Shown here one piece after another: positions 25,550-34,136 of a stretch of 38,862 nt of DNA. The stretch comes from Leptolyngbya sp. Prado105 (lineage in GTDB: Bacteria > Cyanobacteriota > Cyanobacteriia > Leptolyngbyales > Leptolyngbyaceae), in NCBI GenBank assembly GCA_025454375.1, contig JALOOO010000017.1:1-38862 (forward strand), written 5' to 3'. Within the stretch, counting starts at the first letter, position 1. Every line of letters starts with the position of its first letter. Made by a program: the position numbers and the translations under genes. The notes below the pieces were generated by a model that saw only the letters and a list, made by a program, of their open reading frames with translations, was not told the DNA's origin and did no database searches.

Positions 25550-25627
25550 AAGTTTGATGTTAAATCTTCTCGCTGATAATAGCATGTCTTGTGTTATGCT
25601 AGGCTATGCTGTGCCAGCAAAAGTAAT

Positions 25628-26440
25628 ATGAATCTGCAAAACCTCTCTCCAACCGCATCCCCCGCTCAACATCGAGGCATTGTTCTCCTCTCTGCTCGAG
25701 AACTCGACAAAATGCGTCAAGTTGGCAAACTTGCGGCACAGTTACTCGACTATCTCGAACCGCTAGTACAACCGGGAGTAAGCACTCAAGAGCTAAATGA
25801 TAAAGCCGATCGCTGGATAAAGTCTCACGGTGCAGTTAGCGCCACATTAGGCTATGCGCCTGCGAATCATCCGCCTTTTCCCGGTGCAATTTGTACCAGT
25901 GTGAATGAAGTCATTTGCCATGGGATTCCTAGCCCGAAGCATATTCTCAAAGATGGAGACATTATCAACATTGATGTCACGCCAATTTTAGAGGGCTATC
26001 ACGGCGATACTTCAAGAATGTTTCTTGTTGGCAATCCTTCTGCAACGGCTCGTAAATTAGTCGAAGTGACAAAAGAAGCCATGATGCGCGGTATTGCTGA
26101 AGTCAAACCGGGTGCAAGAGTGGGAGATATTGGTGCAGCAATTCAGGAATATGCAGAAGCGAATGGATTTTCAGTTGTGCGCGATATGGTTGGACATGGC
26201 GTGGGACGAGTATTTCACACGGAGCCGCAGATTCCGCACTTTGGGCAAAGAGGCACGGGTGTAAAATTGCGTCCCGGCATGGTATTTACGATCGAGCCAA
26301 TGCTGAATGAAGGCACGTATCATTTGAAGTTTTTGCGCGATCGCTGGACCGTGATCACTAAAGACAAAAAGCTCTCAGCCCAGTATGAACATACCGTTGC
26401 GGTAACTGAAGACGGATTTGAAATTCTGACTTTGCCTTAG
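25628..26440 (+). CDS. map: Methionine aminopeptidase type I
   Basis: Removes the initiator methionine from new proteins. From the ATG at 25628 (MNLQNLSPTA) it is 270 residues. The five metal ligands sit in their usual contexts: Asp in NIDVTPILEGYHGDTSRMF (two Asp), His in GHGVGRVFHTEP, Glu in FTIEPML and Glu in QYEHTVAV. The open frame begins at 25589, but that extension (CYARLCCAS) looks non-coding. It is divergent from the ribbon-helix-helix gene. Its stop overlaps that of a small broken frame on the minus strand. Confidence 0.95.
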   Translation: MNLQNLSPTASPAQHRGIVLLSARELDKMRQVGKLAAQLLDYLEPLVQPGVSTQELNDKADRWIKSHGAVSATLGYAPANHPPFPGAICTSVNEVICHGIPSPKHILKDGDIINIDVTPILEGYHGDTSRMFLVGNPSATARKLVEVTKEAMMRGIAEVKPGARVGDIGAAIQEYAEANGFSVVRDMVGHGVGRVFHTEPQIPHFGQRGTGVKLRPGMVFTIEPMLNEGTYHLKFLRDRWTVITKDKKLSAQYEHTVAVTEDGFEILTLP

Positions 26441-26654
26441 GATCGCGAACTCAGTAACATCTTCTCATCCCAAACCTGAACATCATCTTTTCGCAGCATT
26501 TCTGCACGTCGATCGGCTAGCTCTTGATCCCGCTGAGCATAACGGATGAAAGTTTTCATGTCTAAGAAGTAACTCGATACCCTTTTTCAGTGTGTTCATC
26601 AAAGAACCTTACGATCGCATAATCTTTCTCCCACTTTGAATCACGAACCCGCAT
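26437..26654 (-). pseudogene. Small gene split by a frameshift
   Basis: Two minus-strand frames lie head to tail. The first (26654-26562) reads MRVRDSKWEKDYAIVRFFDE and ends in TAG. Two bases later the second (26559-26437) reads MKTFIRYAQRDQELADRRAE. The second frame extends upstream as SSYFLDMKTF, which continues the sense of the first (KGYRVTS) if one base is shifted near 26570. Joined, they make a protein of about 72 residues. No family recognised. The second frame's stop overlaps the stop of map by the same 4-bp geometry as other convergent pairs here. Confidence 0.45.
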
Positions 26655-26704
26655 AATAAATGGAAGCAGGCTAAAATTTAGTAAAAGAGTACCAATTAGG
26701 ATTC

Positions 26705-29362
26705 ATGACTGTTCCCTCGACTCAGCCCGATCCGACTCATGGAGTTCCTGACCGCTTAATCAAACATTCCGTGCGATATGCTGACCATCGTGCTGTGCAG
26801 CGTGAGCATTTGACTCCCATGATGAGGCATTACGCAGATCTCAAAGATCAGTATCCTCATGCGATTTTGCTGTATCGAGTGGGAGACTTTTATGAAACAT
26901 TCTTTCAAGATGCCCTGATTGTCTCGCGAGAATTAGAAATCGTTCTCACATCCAAAGATGGCGGCAAAGAAGTCGGACGAGTGCCCCTATCCGGCATTCC
27001 GCATCACGCCCTCGATCGCTATTCGGCAACCTTAGTCGAGAGAGGATACGCGATCGCAGTTTGTGATCAAGTCGAAGACCCAGCCGAAGCACAAGGATTA
27101 GTTCGCAGAGAAATTACTCGTGTGATTACTCCCGGAACCATCCTTGAAGAAGGAATGTTAAATGCGAAGCGCAATAACTTTTTAGCTGCGATTGTGATTG
27201 CTGGAAATCATTGGGGATTATCTTATGCAGATATCTCAACGGGAGAATTTCTCACAACCCAGTCAAGTGAAATAGATCAACTAGCGAGCGAATTGATTCG
27301 CTTACAGCCCGCCGAAGTTTTAATCCCAACGAATGCTCCAGATTTGGGAGGATTACTACGACCCGGAGAACGATCACCACATGTTCCAGAAAGCTTACCG
27401 ACCCAGTTTTGCTATACCTTGCGATCGCAGTCTCCGTTCAATCAGCATGAAGCGCGGCAGCGATTACTAGAACGCTTCAAAGTGCGATCGCTCGAAGGCA
27501 TGGGATGTGAACATTTACCTCTAGCAGTTCGAGCCGCAGGAGGATTGCTAGAGTACCTAGAAACAACTTCAGAGCGGAATGTGATTGATACGACAAAGCC
27601 CAAAACCTCTGAGCTAACTCAAGTCCCACTTCAGCCGATTTGTACTTACACGATTAGCGAGTATCTCACCATCGACCCGCAAACTCGTCGCAACTTAGAA
27701 ATTACTCAAACCGTTCGCGATGGAGTCTTTCATGGATCATTGTTGTGGGCACTCGATCGCTCTGAAACGCCCATGGGCAGTCGTGCCTTGAGACGATGGT
27801 TACTTCAACCTTTGCTCGACATTCATCAAATCGAAGCAAGACATGACACAATTCAAGAGCTAGTCCGAAACGGAGTGCTACGCGAAGATCTCAAAGCAAT
27901 GCTGAATCAGATTTATGATTTAGAACGTCTCGCAGGTCGAGCCGGATCGGGCACTGCAACCCCACGCGATTTAGTCAATTTAGCCGAATCATTGAGCAAG
28001 CTCCCCGAACTTGCAAGACTCGTCGCTCAAGCAAAATCACCTTATCTCAAAGCATTACAGCATGTTCCACCGATTCTAGAACAGCTTGGAAAGCATCTAC
28101 TTGCACATCTAGTCGAGCGTCCACCCCTTGGGCTAAAAGAAGGAGGATTGATTCGTGAGAATGTTGTCTCACAGTTAGATGAGATGCGTCAGCAAGCGGT
28201 AGAAGATGAACGATGGCTGGTTGATCTGGAGAAGAAGGAACGCGATCGCACAGGCATTCAGACTCTAAAAGTCGGCTACAACAAAGCATTCGGCTATTTC
28301 ATCAGTATCTCGCGCGCCAAAGCAGATCAATACCCCGAAGGCTACGAACGCAAGCAAACGTTAACCAATGAAGAACGCTTTGTCACGCCAGAGCTAAAAA
28401 TTCGAGAAGGTCGTGTGATGAATGCTCGTCGAGAACTCGGTGAGCTAGAGTATGAGATTTTTGTTGGACTGCGATCGCAAGTCGGAGAGCAAGCCGAACT
28501 GATTCGCGAAGTGGCTCACGCAGTCGCCGCCGCCGATGCTTTAGCTGGACTCGCAGAACTCGCCGTCTATCAAAACTTCTGCCGTCCCAAAATAACCATT
28601 GGACGGGAGATTTCAATCGTTGAAGGTCGTCACCCGGTTGTAGAGCAAACCATTCCGTCTGGCTTCTTTGTACCAAACTCAACTCAGCTTGGCTTACCTG
28701 ATTTAATTGTGCTAACTGGACCGAATGCTAGTGGAAAGAGTTGCTATCTCCGACAAATCGGCTTAATTCAACTGATGGCACAAGTGGGCAGCTTTGTTCC
28801 GGCAGAATCGGCAGAGCTAGGCATCTGCGATCGCATCTTTACCCGCGTCGGTGCAGTCGATGATCTCGCAACCGGACAATCGACTTTTATGGTTGAGATG
28901 AACGAAACTGCCAATATTCTCAATCATGCCACTGAGCGATCGCTCGTTCTCCTCGATGAAATTGGACGAGGCACAGCGACCTTTGATGGACTGTCGATCG
29001 CCTGGGCAGTTGCCGAACATTTAGCCACTGAAGTTCGAGCTAGAACTATCTTTGCAACGCACTATCACGAACTGAACGAACTCGCCTCGATCTTGCCAAA
29101 CGTCGCAAACTATCAAGTCACCGTGCGAGAAATGCCAGAGCAAATTATTTTCTTGCACAAAGTTCAGCCTGGAGGAGCCGATCGCTCTTACGGCATTGAA
29201 GCAGGACGACTCGCAGGATTACCAAGTTCGGTCATCGATCGAGCGCGGCAGGTGATGACGCAAATCGAGAAACATAGCAAAATCGCACTGGGACTTCGTA
29301 AAGGCAAAACAAAACCTGCCAAAGACCCAACTCAGCAACTTGATATCTTCACCGAGTCTTAA
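26705..29362 (+). CDS. mutS: DNA mismatch repair protein MutS
   Basis: An 885-residue MutS1 protein that recognises base-base mismatches and small loops. The N-terminal mismatch-binding motif GDFYETF is present (Phe-x-Glu), then connector, core and clamp domains ([18 protein letters not shown]), and the C-terminal ATPase with Walker [17 protein letters not shown] (about residue 672), [15 protein letters not shown], Walker [17 protein letters not shown] and the switch His in FATHYHEL. Length and domains are complete. mutL lies 4.8 kb downstream on the same strand with four unrelated genes between them. The end QQLDIFTES is a possible beta-clamp-binding tail. Confidence 0.98.
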   Translation: MTVPSTQPDPTHGVPDRLIKHSVRYADHRAVQREHLTPMMRHYADLKDQYPHAILLYRVGDFYETFFQDALIVSRELEIVLTSKDGGKEVGRVPLSGIPHHALDRYSATLVERGYAIAVCDQVEDPAEAQGLVRREITRVITPGTILEEGMLNAKRNNFLAAIVIAGNHWGLSYADISTGEFLTTQSSEIDQLASELIRLQPAEVLIPTNAPDLGGLLRPGERSPHVPESLPTQFCYTLRSQSPFNQHEARQRLLERFKVRSLEGMGCEHLPLAVRAAGGLLEYLETTSERNVIDTTKPKTSELTQVPLQPICTYTISEYLTIDPQTRRNLEITQTVRDGVFHGSLLWALDRSETPMGSRALRRWLLQPLLDIHQIEARHDTIQELVRNGVLREDLKAMLNQIYDLERLAGRAGSGTATPRDLVNLAESLSKLPELARLVAQAKSPYLKALQHVPPILEQLGKHLLAHLVERPPLGLKEGGLIRENVVSQLDEMRQQAVEDERWLVDLEKKERDRTGIQTLKVGYNKAFGYFISISRAKADQYPEGYERKQTLTNEERFVTPELKIREGRVMNARRELGELEYEIFVGLRSQVGEQAELIREVAHAVAAADALAGLAELAVYQNFCRPKITIGREISIVEGRHPVVEQTIPSGFFVPNSTQLGLPDLIVLTGPNASGKSCYLRQIGLIQLMAQVGSFVPAESAELGICDRIFTRVGAVDDLATGQSTFMVEMNETANILNHATERSLVLLDEIGRGTATFDGLSIAWAVAEHLATEVRARTIFATHYHELNELASILPNVANYQVTVREMPEQIIFLHKVQPGGADRSYGIEAGRLAGLPSSVIDRARQVMTQIEKHSKIALGLRKGKTKPAKDPTQQLDIFTES

Positions 29363-29417
29363 TAACTCTCAGAAATCATCCCGCTATGCTTGTGATTATT
29401 GATTCCTGAATTTCCCG

Positions 29418-29546
29418 ATGCACAAAGCGATCGACGCAATGATGGAAGATCCTGAAGTTAAGCAAGCTCTAGACCAACTGACATTAGATTTTGGTGCAGG
29501 TAGGGGCAGTCAAACCTTCTCTTGGGATCTCCGCCAAGTGCGTTAA
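29418..29546 (+). CDS. Small hypothetical protein, 42 residues
   Basis: A frame of 42 codons, MHKAIDAMMEDPEVKQALDQ, then GRGSQTFSWDLRQVR. It starts 56 bp after mutS on the same strand and its TAA overlaps the stop of the convergent GGDEF-EAL gene. Composition is protein-like, but there is no clear Shine-Dalgarno. It may be a true small protein or the tail of a decayed gene. Confidence 0.4.
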   Translation: MHKAIDAMMEDPEVKQALDQLTLDFGAGRGSQTFSWDLRQVR

Positions 29547-31747
29547 CTATCCTCGGTTAATCTACTAGTTGAGGATGAAATCTGAGTCAGGTGGAGAAAC
29601 GGATGCGGTTGAACAATCAGCTTAGCCGCATCGATTCGAGGCAATGGCTTCGAGAATAAATACCCCTGAGCATACTCACATTTCAGCGCCTTTAACTGCG
29701 CCAACTGCTTCGTCGTTTCCACCCCTTCCGCAACCACATCCATGCCTAAATTCCATGCCAAAGTAATGATGGTGCGAACCAGTTCTAGCTTTTCGCCATC
29801 GACATCGACGCGACTGACAAAAGAGCGATCGATCTTCAACACATCCATCGGGAAGCGATACAGATAGCCTAACGAAGAATAGCCTGTTCCAAAGTCATCG
29901 ACCGAAAGCTGAATGCCCATGGCTTTGAGTTGTAGCAGCATATCCATCGCAGATTCGGTATTCTCCATGATCGCGCTTTCAGTGATTTCGAGCTTTAAGC
30001 AATGAGCATCGATTCCAGTATCGGTCAGAACCTGACGAATCTGATTAATCAAACTCGGTTGTGAGAACTGACGACTTGAAAGATTCACACTGATTGTTAA
30101 AGGCGGCTCTGATGAAAATTCATCTTGCCACTGTTTTAGCTGCCGACAAGCTTCACGCAGCACCCACTGTCCGAGTGGAATAATTAAGCCTGTCTCTTCT
30201 GCGATCGGGACGAATTTTGCTGGAGAAATAATCCCTTGTTCTGGATGTTGCCAGCGTACTAACGCCTCAAACCCCATGATTCGACCCGTTGCAAGCGCTA
30301 CGATCGGCTGATAGTAGAGTTCAAAATCCTGTCGTTCAACCGCTCGACGCAAATCATTCTCAAGCTGCATCAATGCCACAACATGCGTGTGCATATCGCG
30401 ATCGAAGACTTCATGACAAGCCTTGCCTTGAGCTTTGGCGCGATACATCGCAATATCTGCTCCTCGCAGCAGATCTTCCGGACGATCGAAATCCGTCGAA
30501 GACAGCGTAATTCCAATACTGGCTGAAGTAAACACCTCATGACCACTGAGATCAAATGGCGTTGAGAGAGCTTGTTGGACTCGTTCGGCAACTTTCGTTG
30601 CATCCGTATCGCTCTTAATGTTCTCCAGCAAAATCGTAAACTCATCTCCACCCAGACGAGCAACCGTGTCATGCTTATTCAGACAAGCTTCTAAGCGGCG
30701 GGCGATCGCAATCAACAACTGATCCCCGATCATATGTCCCAAGCTATCGTTGATCACTTTGAAGCGATCGAGGTCTAAGAACAACAGTGCAAATTGATAG
30801 TTTGGATCTTCGTTGGTTCGTTCTACGGTTTGGCTCAGTCGTTCCATAAACAAGAGACGATTCGGCAAGCCGGTCAGCGAGTCATGGAAAGCATTACGGC
30901 GCAGTTGCTCCTCGACAATCTTACGCTCTGTGACTTCGCGCATGACAGAAACAAAGTGAGTCACTTGTCCCTGCTCATTGCGAATGGGAACCATGTTGAC
31001 ATCGACCCAGAAATGAGACTCATCTTTACGATAGAGAATTACTTCTGCTCGAACTGGCTCATGAGAGGTTAATGTCTCGCGAATGCGATTCACTTCAAGG
31101 GTGGAGGTTTTCTCCCCAAGCAGGAGTAAGGCGGATTTGCCGATCGCTTCGCCCGAAGAGTAGCCCGTTGCCCGCGAAAAGGCATCATTGACATAGACAA
31201 TTCTCAAACTTAAGGGATCTGTAATCGATTCCTCAGTCTGTGAGATCATGACAATCTCGTTTGCGTTGACGACCACTGATTCGAGGAGTCGGAGATATTC
31301 CTCAAGCCATTTGCGCTCAGTGATGTCTTTGACAGTAATTAAGGTTCCGGTTGCCTCACCGATCTCATTGCAGAGTAGCGTCGAGTTCACTTCTGCCCAA
31401 AACTTTCTGCCATCTTTGCGGCGAAGCTGTCCCTCTTTCCAGCCGTAGAAGGGTTGAGATTTGTCAGCCGATCCGTGAAAGTCAAGCCAGCCTTCGATTT
31501 CATGAAAGAATTGATGAGCCTGTCTGCCGAGCATTTCTGCAACAGAACATCCGACTAATTTCGCAAGACGCGAGTTGACGTATAGCACCTGATCTTGCAA
31601 ATTCGTGATCACAACACCATCGTTGAGATTTTCGACCACGGTTTGCAGAAGCCAGTCTGCTTCTTTCAGGGGGAAAACCGCAGGACTATTTGGCTCTACT
31701 ACTATGCTTGGAGTGCGAGATGTCTCCAGGTCGATCGACTTTGCCAT
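29543..31747 (-). CDS. PAS-PAS-GGDEF-EAL cyclic-di-GMP protein
   Basis: A 734-residue cytosolic protein that could both make and degrade c-di-GMP. It has two PAS domains (about 25-150 and 150-280, each ending VKDITERK or MREVTERK), a GGDEF domain with an intact RLGGDEFTILL active loop (about 365), and an EAL domain beginning FEALVRWQHPEQG (about 490). The EAL metal motifs DDFGTGYSSL, LKIDRSFV and VVAEGVET are present, so phosphodiesterase activity is likely. The allosteric RxxD site before GGDEF is replaced by NKHD, so product inhibition is probably lost. No transmembrane segment. The PAS ligand is unknown. Confidence 0.95.
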   Translation of the reverse strand: MAKSIDLETSRTPSIVVEPNSPAVFPLKEADWLLQTVVENLNDGVVITNLQDQVLYVNSRLAKLVGCSVAEMLGRQAHQFFHEIEGWLDFHGSADKSQPFYGWKEGQLRRKDGRKFWAEVNSTLLCNEIGEATGTLITVKDITERKWLEEYLRLLESVVVNANEIVMISQTEESITDPLSLRIVYVNDAFSRATGYSSGEAIGKSALLLLGEKTSTLEVNRIRETLTSHEPVRAEVILYRKDESHFWVDVNMVPIRNEQGQVTHFVSVMREVTERKIVEEQLRRNAFHDSLTGLPNRLLFMERLSQTVERTNEDPNYQFALLFLDLDRFKVINDSLGHMIGDQLLIAIARRLEACLNKHDTVARLGGDEFTILLENIKSDTDATKVAERVQQALSTPFDLSGHEVFTSASIGITLSSTDFDRPEDLLRGADIAMYRAKAQGKACHEVFDRDMHTHVVALMQLENDLRRAVERQDFELYYQPIVALATGRIMGFEALVRWQHPEQGIISPAKFVPIAEETGLIIPLGQWVLREACRQLKQWQDEFSSEPPLTISVNLSSRQFSQPSLINQIRQVLTDTGIDAHCLKLEITESAIMENTESAMDMLLQLKAMGIQLSVDDFGTGYSSLGYLYRFPMDVLKIDRSFVSRVDVDGEKLELVRTIITLAWNLGMDVVAEGVETTKQLAQLKALKCEYAQGYLFSKPLPRIDAAKLIVQPHPFLHLTQISSSTSRLTEDS

Positions 31748-31831
31748 GCCTGCTTACCTTTGGGAATTGACGCAACAAGTTAAGAAGTTCACATTTGCAC
31801 CTGTGAGACTTAACAGAAAGTGAATAATTTT

Positions 31832-31953
31832 ATCCACGCTTAATTCGTGGAGCTTGATTGCAAGATTTTGCTTAATAAAAACAGCAAAAAACGACTGAAA
31901 TTGATAGATTCAGTCTGCCCACGATCTTTTATTGATGAACGCTAAGCGTGGAT
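31832..31953. repeat. Separated 11-bp inverted repeat
   Basis: ATCCACGCTTA (31832-31842) and TAAGCGTGGAT (31943-31953) are exact inverted copies 100 nt apart, in the gap between two minus-strand genes. The left copy also forms a local CCACG/CGTGG hairpin. Function unknown, possibly an mRNA end structure of the hydrolase gene. Confidence 0.35.
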
Positions 31954-32769
31954 TAAACACCACTGAAAAATTATTGAGGCGAGTTCAGGAGAAAATTTCT
32001 GAGGCAGGCTGTGATCTGCGTCATTCAGAATTGAGATCTTGGCGTTTGGAATTTCGTTGGCATACGTTTCGCTATGCCAGAGTGGAATTGTTTCGTCTTG
32101 ATCTCCAGTTATGACCAACGTAGGTACGGTGATTTGATGAATTTCTTTTTCAACGGTATCGATCGCATCTTCAGGTCTTAGTCGATCGACTAAAAAGGAT
32201 CTTGCTGCGGGTTGAGTGTTTAATTCTTGTCGCATCCAAGCAATTTGAGCGATCGTTTTTTCTTGTCCAATCCGTTCTGCGATCGGTTTAATCAATGCTA
32301 ATGTCCAATCAATGACTGGAGTTTGCCAGAGGAGGGGACGGAGATGATCATATCTGCCACAAAAACTATCGTCTCGAATTCCGGCGGGAGCGGCAAGGAT
32401 TAGACCTCGAACCGATTCAGGATATTTCAACGTATAGGCGGCAGAAACCCATCCGCCAAAAGAATGTCCCAGTAGATAGAACGAGTCCAATTCTAAGGCT
32501 TCTACGACTTTTCGGAGGAATGTTACTTCTTTTGCAATGTCGTAGCGAATTATCGGTCGTGCGGATTCTCCAAACCCCAGCAGATCAAGACTAATGCAGC
32601 GAAAATTAGGGTGCAGCAGGTTGATCAAGGGCAACCAGTTTAGCGAACTGCCCATAAATCCATGCAGCATGACGATCGGAGTTCCTTCACCTCTTTCGAG
32701 ATAGGCAGCAGGGACGGTTGCTAATCTGTCAAAATCGAGTTGGATTTGGAGAATTTGCTTTTGAGTCAT
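31942..32769 (-). CDS. Alpha/beta hydrolase
   Basis: A 275-residue alpha/beta-hydrolase-fold enzyme. The oxyanion-hole motif HGFMGSSLNW is at about 36-45, the nucleophile Ser103 is in GHSFGGW, and the acid Asp225 (TGDQDETIP) and His253 (NDADHSLPQK) complete the triad. Substrate cannot be predicted; haloalkane dehalogenase-, esterase- and C-C hydrolase-like proteins share this pattern. Its 5' end overlaps the 5' end of the divergent pseudouridine synthase by up to 30 bp. Soluble, no signal peptide. Confidence 0.92.
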   Translation of the reverse strand: MTQKQILQIQLDFDRLATVPAAYLERGEGTPIVMLHGFMGSSLNWLPLINLLHPNFRCISLDLLGFGESARPIIRYDIAKEVTFLRKVVEALELDSFYLLGHSFGGWVSAAYTLKYPESVRGLILAAPAGIRDDSFCGRYDHLRPLLWQTPVIDWTLALIKPIAERIGQEKTIAQIAWMRQELNTQPAARSFLVDRLRPEDAIDTVEKEIHQITVPTLVITGDQDETIPLWHSETYANEIPNAKISILNDADHSLPQKFSPELASIIFQWCLIHA

Positions 32770-33678
32770 TTCAATCAGGGATGGGTATATGAAGACCGAA
32801 TCGATCGAGCGGGGATGACGTTACTAGAGTATTACGCCGAACGTTATACGCATTCTTCTCGACAGGATTGGCTCGATCGTATTCAGTCAGGTGCGATTTC
32901 GATCGACAAAATTCGCGTGAGTGATCCTGAAATGCCCTTACAGGTTGGACAAGTGCTGGCGTATCATCGTCCGCCCTGGATCGAGCCAGAAGTTTCTTTT
33001 GAGATTCGATCTCTGTATGAAGATCAGCATTTACTCATTTTACATAAACCTTCTGGGTTACCTGTCTTACCTGGAGCAGGCTTTCTTGAGAATACGCTCT
33101 GGGGATGGCTGCGTCGTGAGTATGCAGTGCCGCCTGTGGCGGTTCATCGATTGGGACGAGGGACTTCGGGCGTGATTGTTTTAGCGAAAACAGCGGCGGC
33201 ACGATCTGGCTTGTCTAAGGCTTTGCGCGATCGTGCAATTGAGAAAAGATATCGCGCCCTTGCCACTGGAATTCCTCAAGTCGATGATCCCTTCACAATT
33301 ACGCATCGAATTGGCAAAGTTACTTATCCACGATTGGGCGAATTGTATGTTGCAACCGAGCAGGGGAAATCGGCAACGAGTCATTGTGTTGTACTAGAGC
33401 GCGATCGAATTCCAGGATGCACGTTGCTAGAAGTTACGATCCCGACAGGTAGACCGCATCAGATTCGGATTCATCTAGCAGCGGCGGGTTTTCCACTTTG
33501 GGGCGATCCACTTTATGGAATGGGTGGAGTGGCGATCGATCAAAACTCTGTGCCTGGAGATTGCGGTTATTTACTTCATGCTTATGAGGTTTGTCTAACG
33601 CATCCCATTGAGAACGAGACGTTAATGATTCGATCTGACCCCCCGACTTTGCTCTGTCCTTCCTATAATCAAAGTTAG
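32740..33678 (+). CDS. RluA-family pseudouridine synthase with HRLGR motif
   Basis: A 312-residue RluA/RluD-type RNA pseudouridine synthase, with an S4-like N-terminal part (SRQDWLDRIQSGAISIDKIR) and the catalytic domain. Conserved blocks: LHKPSGLPVLPG, VAVHRLGRGTSGVIVLAKT, EKRYRALATG and GRPHQIRIHLAAAGFPLWGDP. The catalytic Asp normally in HRLDxxTSG is Gly here (codon GGA at 33154-33156). I recall the same HRLGR form in plant RNA pseudouridine synthase 5-like and other cyanobacterial proteins, so it may be a lineage feature, but catalysis is uncertain. The start is uncertain: ATG at 32740 lies inside the divergent hydrolase gene, and TTG at 32761 is an alternative. Confidence 0.85.
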   Translation: MDLENLLLSHFNQGWVYEDRIDRAGMTLLEYYAERYTHSSRQDWLDRIQSGAISIDKIRVSDPEMPLQVGQVLAYHRPPWIEPEVSFEIRSLYEDQHLLILHKPSGLPVLPGAGFLENTLWGWLRREYAVPPVAVHRLGRGTSGVIVLAKTAAARSGLSKALRDRAIEKRYRALATGIPQVDDPFTITHRIGKVTYPRLGELYVATEQGKSATSHCVVLERDRIPGCTLLEVTIPTGRPHQIRIHLAAAGFPLWGDPLYGMGGVAIDQNSVPGDCGYLLHAYEVCLTHPIENETLMIRSDPPTLLCPSYNQS

Positions 33679-33706
33679 GGTGCGAAATTCATTTTGTGAG
33701 GTCACT

Positions 33707-34012
33707 ATGATTCGATCTGTGTTCCTGATCGTTCCCTTGTTGCTAGTCAGTTCTGCTGCCCAAGCTCAGTCAACTCCGAATTTGTCGCTTCGCGATCGTC
33801 AACACCTCAGCCGCGATCTTACGCCATCTTCTTCGCAAGATTTCTTTAATCAAGGGCTGACCCAATTCGAGCGAGAGATTCAACTGTTGGAGCGGCGATT
33901 TATGGCAGAGCAAGAGCATCTGTTGAAGATTGATCCAAAGTTGCGCGATCAAGAGATTCAAAGCGACAGATCAAGTCGATCGAGGATGCCAATAAGCGTG
34001 CAAAAGCGGTAA
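33707..34012 (+). CDS. Small secreted protein with a frameshifted end
   Basis: From the ATG at 33707 (GTGAGG upstream) it has a signal peptide (FLIVPLLLVSSAAQAQS, with Ala-Gln-Ala cleavage) and a charged helical body (FEREIQLLERRFMAEQEHLL). The current frame ends at 34012 with a low-complexity SSRSRMPISVQKR tail. The -1 frame from 33961 reads KRQIKSIEDANKRAKAVSQF and stops at 34021-34023, a much better continuation of the coiled-coil-like body. One missing A in the CAAAG at 33959-33963 explains it. It is either a real frameshift or a sequence error. Function unknown, 29 bp after the pseudouridine synthase gene. Confidence 0.65.
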   Translation: MIRSVFLIVPLLLVSSAAQAQSTPNLSLRDRQHLSRDLTPSSSQDFFNQGLTQFEREIQLLERRFMAEQEHLLKIDPKLRDQEIQSDRSSRSRMPISVQKR

Positions 34013-34136
34013 GTCAGTTTTGATAAGAAATTGCAGTCAATGATCGTCATTCGCTCAAACGATCGGCTTGAGCAAACTCCTGCGATCGCGTTTTTCATCG
34101 CTTCAAAGTCATGCTGCGATTTTGTAGACTGAAGAG

